Assembly: GCA_964539385.1 (NCBI GenBank)
Contig: CAZIJC010000222.1
Coordinates: forward strand, 1 to 6,743
Reading direction: 5' to 3'
DNA length: 6,743 bases
From: JAUVZF01 sp964539385
GTDB taxonomy: Bacteria; Planctomycetota; Phycisphaerae; FEN-1346
The notes under the pieces were generated by a model. That model saw only the letters and a list, made by a program, of their open reading frames with translations. It had not been told where the DNA came from and searched no databases. Numbering within the stretch: the first letter of the stretch is position 1; each line of letters begins with the position of its first letter. This document shows positions 5,740-6,743 of this stretch, piece by piece. A program made the position numbers and the translations under genes.

Positions 5740-5784
5740 CCCGCCTGCGGCGGGAATGCCAATGCCCCGCCTTCGGCGGGAATG
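5740..5784. repeat. Twin GC hairpin repeats upstream of tRNA-Gln
   Basis: Two copies, 26 bp apart (5740-5758 and 5766-5784), each consist of a perfect 6-bp inverted repeat CCCGCC/GGCGGG with a 3-nt loop, followed by AATG. On the coding strand the loops are GCA and GAA, closed by C-G, which fit GNA-type triloops. Stems are identical; only the loop differs. The first copy ends 3 nt from the tRNA 5' end. They could be dispersed palindromic repeats, or structure in a tRNA precursor leader. No U-run follows. Confidence 0.75.
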
Positions 5785-5787
5785 TCT

Positions 5788-5907
5788 AATGACGAAGCCC
5801 GAATGACAAATCAAAGCCAGTGACGAATGCAACGGCTCACAACCGCGTCGCGGTTCTTCGTCATTGCTGTTTGCCTTTTGATTAGTCATTCGTCATTCGT
5901 CATTGCT
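5788..5907. repeat. Fold-back repeat cluster (TGACGAAT family) after ilvD
   Basis: This stretch is built of short repeats in both orientations. A 15-bp inverted pair with one mismatch lies at 5801-5815 and 5877-5891 (GAATGACWAATCAAA). Nested near its centre are TGACGAA/TTCGTCA (5821-5827 and 5857-5863) and a perfect hairpin AACCGC-GTC-GCGGTT (5841-5855). A further 10-bp perfect inverted pair is 5788-5797 and 5856-5865. A 12-bp direct repeat TTCGTCATTGCT occurs at 5857-5868 and 5896-5907, and GTCATTC is repeated in tandem with period 7 (5885-5904). The whole could fold as an imperfect cruciform. It looks like a small mobile or dispersed intergenic element without coding capacity; no transposase or clear target-site duplication is visible. 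Confidence 0.65.
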
Positions 5908-6743
5908 TTACCTGCAGATCGCCCCCGTGCTCGCGCTGGTCACCTGCCGCGCGTACCGGGCGAGGTAGCCGGTGCTGATCTTGGGCTCGGGCTTCTTCCA
6001 TGCCTTCAGGCGCCGGTCGAGTTCGGCCTCGTCGACCTCGAGCGTCAAGGTCCGCTTGGTGATGTCCATCGTAATCTTGTCGCCTTCCTTGACGAGGGCG
6101 ATGGGACCGCCGGCGACCGCCTCCGGGCTGACGTGGCCGATGCACGGCCCGTGCGTGCCGCCGGAGAACCGGCCGTCGGTCACCAGGGCAACCTCCTCGC
6201 CCATGCCGAGGCCCTTCAGCGCCGCCGTGGCGGCGAGCATCTCTCGCATGCCGGGCCCGCCGGCGGGGCCCTCGTACCGGATGACGATGAAGTCTCCCGG
6301 CTGAATCTCCTGCCCGAGGATCGCCTTGTTCGCCGCGTCCTCGCTGTCGAATACGCGGGCCTTGCCCGTAAACGTCCGCATGTCTTGGGCGACGGCCGAC
6401 TGCTTGATGACCGCGCCCTCGGGGCACAAGTTGCCGCGCAGGATCGCGATGCCGCCCTCCGCGTGGTACGGGTTGTCCACGGTGCGGATGAGTTCCTCGC
6501 CGCCGAAGACCTTAGCCGCATCGGCGATCTCGTGCGTCGTGGCACCGCTGGTGGTCATGCAATCGTTCAGGCGGTCCTTGAGCCGCTTCATGGCCGCCGG
6601 AATGCCGCCCGCGTGGTCGAGGTCCTCCATCATCATGTCGCCGGCGGGCCGGAAGTTCGTGAGGTGCGGCGTGCGGCGGCTGACCTCATCGAAGACCTCC
6701 AGTTCCAGGTCCACGCCCGCCTCGTTCGCGATGGCCATCAGGT
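5908..6743 (-). CDS. ilvD: Dihydroxy-acid dehydratase, C-terminal part (5' end beyond window)
   Basis: Fe-S enzyme that dehydrates 2,3-dihydroxy-3-methyl acids to 2-oxo acids, the third common step of valine, isoleucine and leucine synthesis. About 277 residues are visible of an expected 550-560. The frame runs off the right edge, and the Met at 6738 is internal, not the start. Counting from that Met, visible marks are NFRPAGDMMMEDLDHAGGIPA (28-48), GGIAILRGNL (95-104), GAVIKQSAV (108-116), ARVFDSEDAA (127-136), IRYEGPAGGPGMREML (153-168) and TDGRFSGGTHGPCIGHVSPEA (187-207), with S192 the catalytic base serine. The ending, GYLARYARQVTSASTGAI, is typical of IlvD. The related sugar-acid dehydratase Edd is less likely given the ending and the RYEGP motif. 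The iron-sulfur ligands upstream are outside the window. It stops with TAA just before a repeat-filled spacer. Confidence 0.94.
   Translation of the reverse strand, partial: LMAIANEAGVDLELEVFDEVSRRTPHLTNFRPAGDMMMEDLDHAGGIPAAMKRLKDRLNDCMTTSGATTHEIADAAKVFGGEELIRTVDNPYHAEGGIAILRGNLCPEGAVIKQSAVAQDMRTFTGKARVFDSEDAANKAILGQEIQPGDFIVIRYEGPAGGPGMREMLAATAALKGLGMGEEVALVTDGRFSGGTHGPCIGHVSPEAVAGGPIALVKEGDKITMDITKRTLTLEVDEAELDRRLKAWKKPEPKISTGYLARYARQVTSASTGAICR

Noticed and set aside
5780..5830. A promoter-like pair upstream of tRNA-Gln on the minus strand (TTGATT, then about 17 nt, then CATTAG).
   Set aside because: The -10 match is only 3 of 6, and the region is made of repeats that produce such words by chance. 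Not strong enough to list.
5841..5855. The perfect AACCGC/GCGGTT hairpin as an intrinsic terminator for ilvD.
   Set aside because: No T-run follows in the direction of transcription, and it is nested inside a larger repeat structure.
5740..5907. A CRISPR array, because of repeated short units.
   Set aside because: Units are short, irregularly spaced and in both orientations, with no uniform repeat-spacer pattern and no cas genes.

Overview
This window is a compact block of bacterial housekeeping genes, GC-rich by eye, with every gene on the minus strand. In transcription order (right to left) it holds: the C-terminal half of ilvD (cut by the right edge), a repeat-rich spacer, tRNA-Gln(UUG), glmU, prs, rplY (long CTC/TL5 form of L25), pth, rpsF, ssb, rpsR and rplI. 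Spacing is tight: glmU and prs overlap by 4 bases (ATGA), prs-rplY are 16 nt apart, rpsF-ssb 30 nt, ssb-rpsR 19 nt. The larger gaps are rplY-pth (140 nt), rpsR-rplI (92 nt), pth-rpsF (57 nt) and ilvD-tRNA (171 nt). No stretch over 300 bases lacks a gene.

The organism is a bacterium with high GC, several GTG starts and strong Shine-Dalgarno sequences. The merged order glmU-prs-ctc-pth-rpsF-ssb-rpsR-rplI, the long acidic S6 and L25 tails and the shortened GlmU would fit a Planctomycetota/PVC-type genome. That placement is a guess from gene order and protein style; no taxonomic marker search was possible.

Functionally, glmU (UDP-GlcNAc for the envelope) and prs (PRPP) lead into a translation and replication block: ribosomal protein L25, peptidyl-tRNA hydrolase, S6, single-strand DNA-binding protein, S18 and L9. 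S6 and S18 are direct partners on the 30S platform and here sit on either side of ssb. The ilvD gene (branched-chain amino acid synthesis) is separated from the rest by repeats and probably belongs to another transcription unit.

I see no new multi-gene system, defence island, CRISPR array or transposase gene. The unexplained material lies in the small gaps: an imperfect fold-back element and twin GC hairpins between ilvD and the tRNA, a dyad repeat between rplY and pth, a 15-bp tandem duplication of the rpsR stop region, and a Shine-Dalgarno held about 21 nt upstream of rpsF with a small hairpin in between. Protein-level oddities are a shortened GlmU acetyltransferase domain and two His substitutions in a conserved Prs motif.
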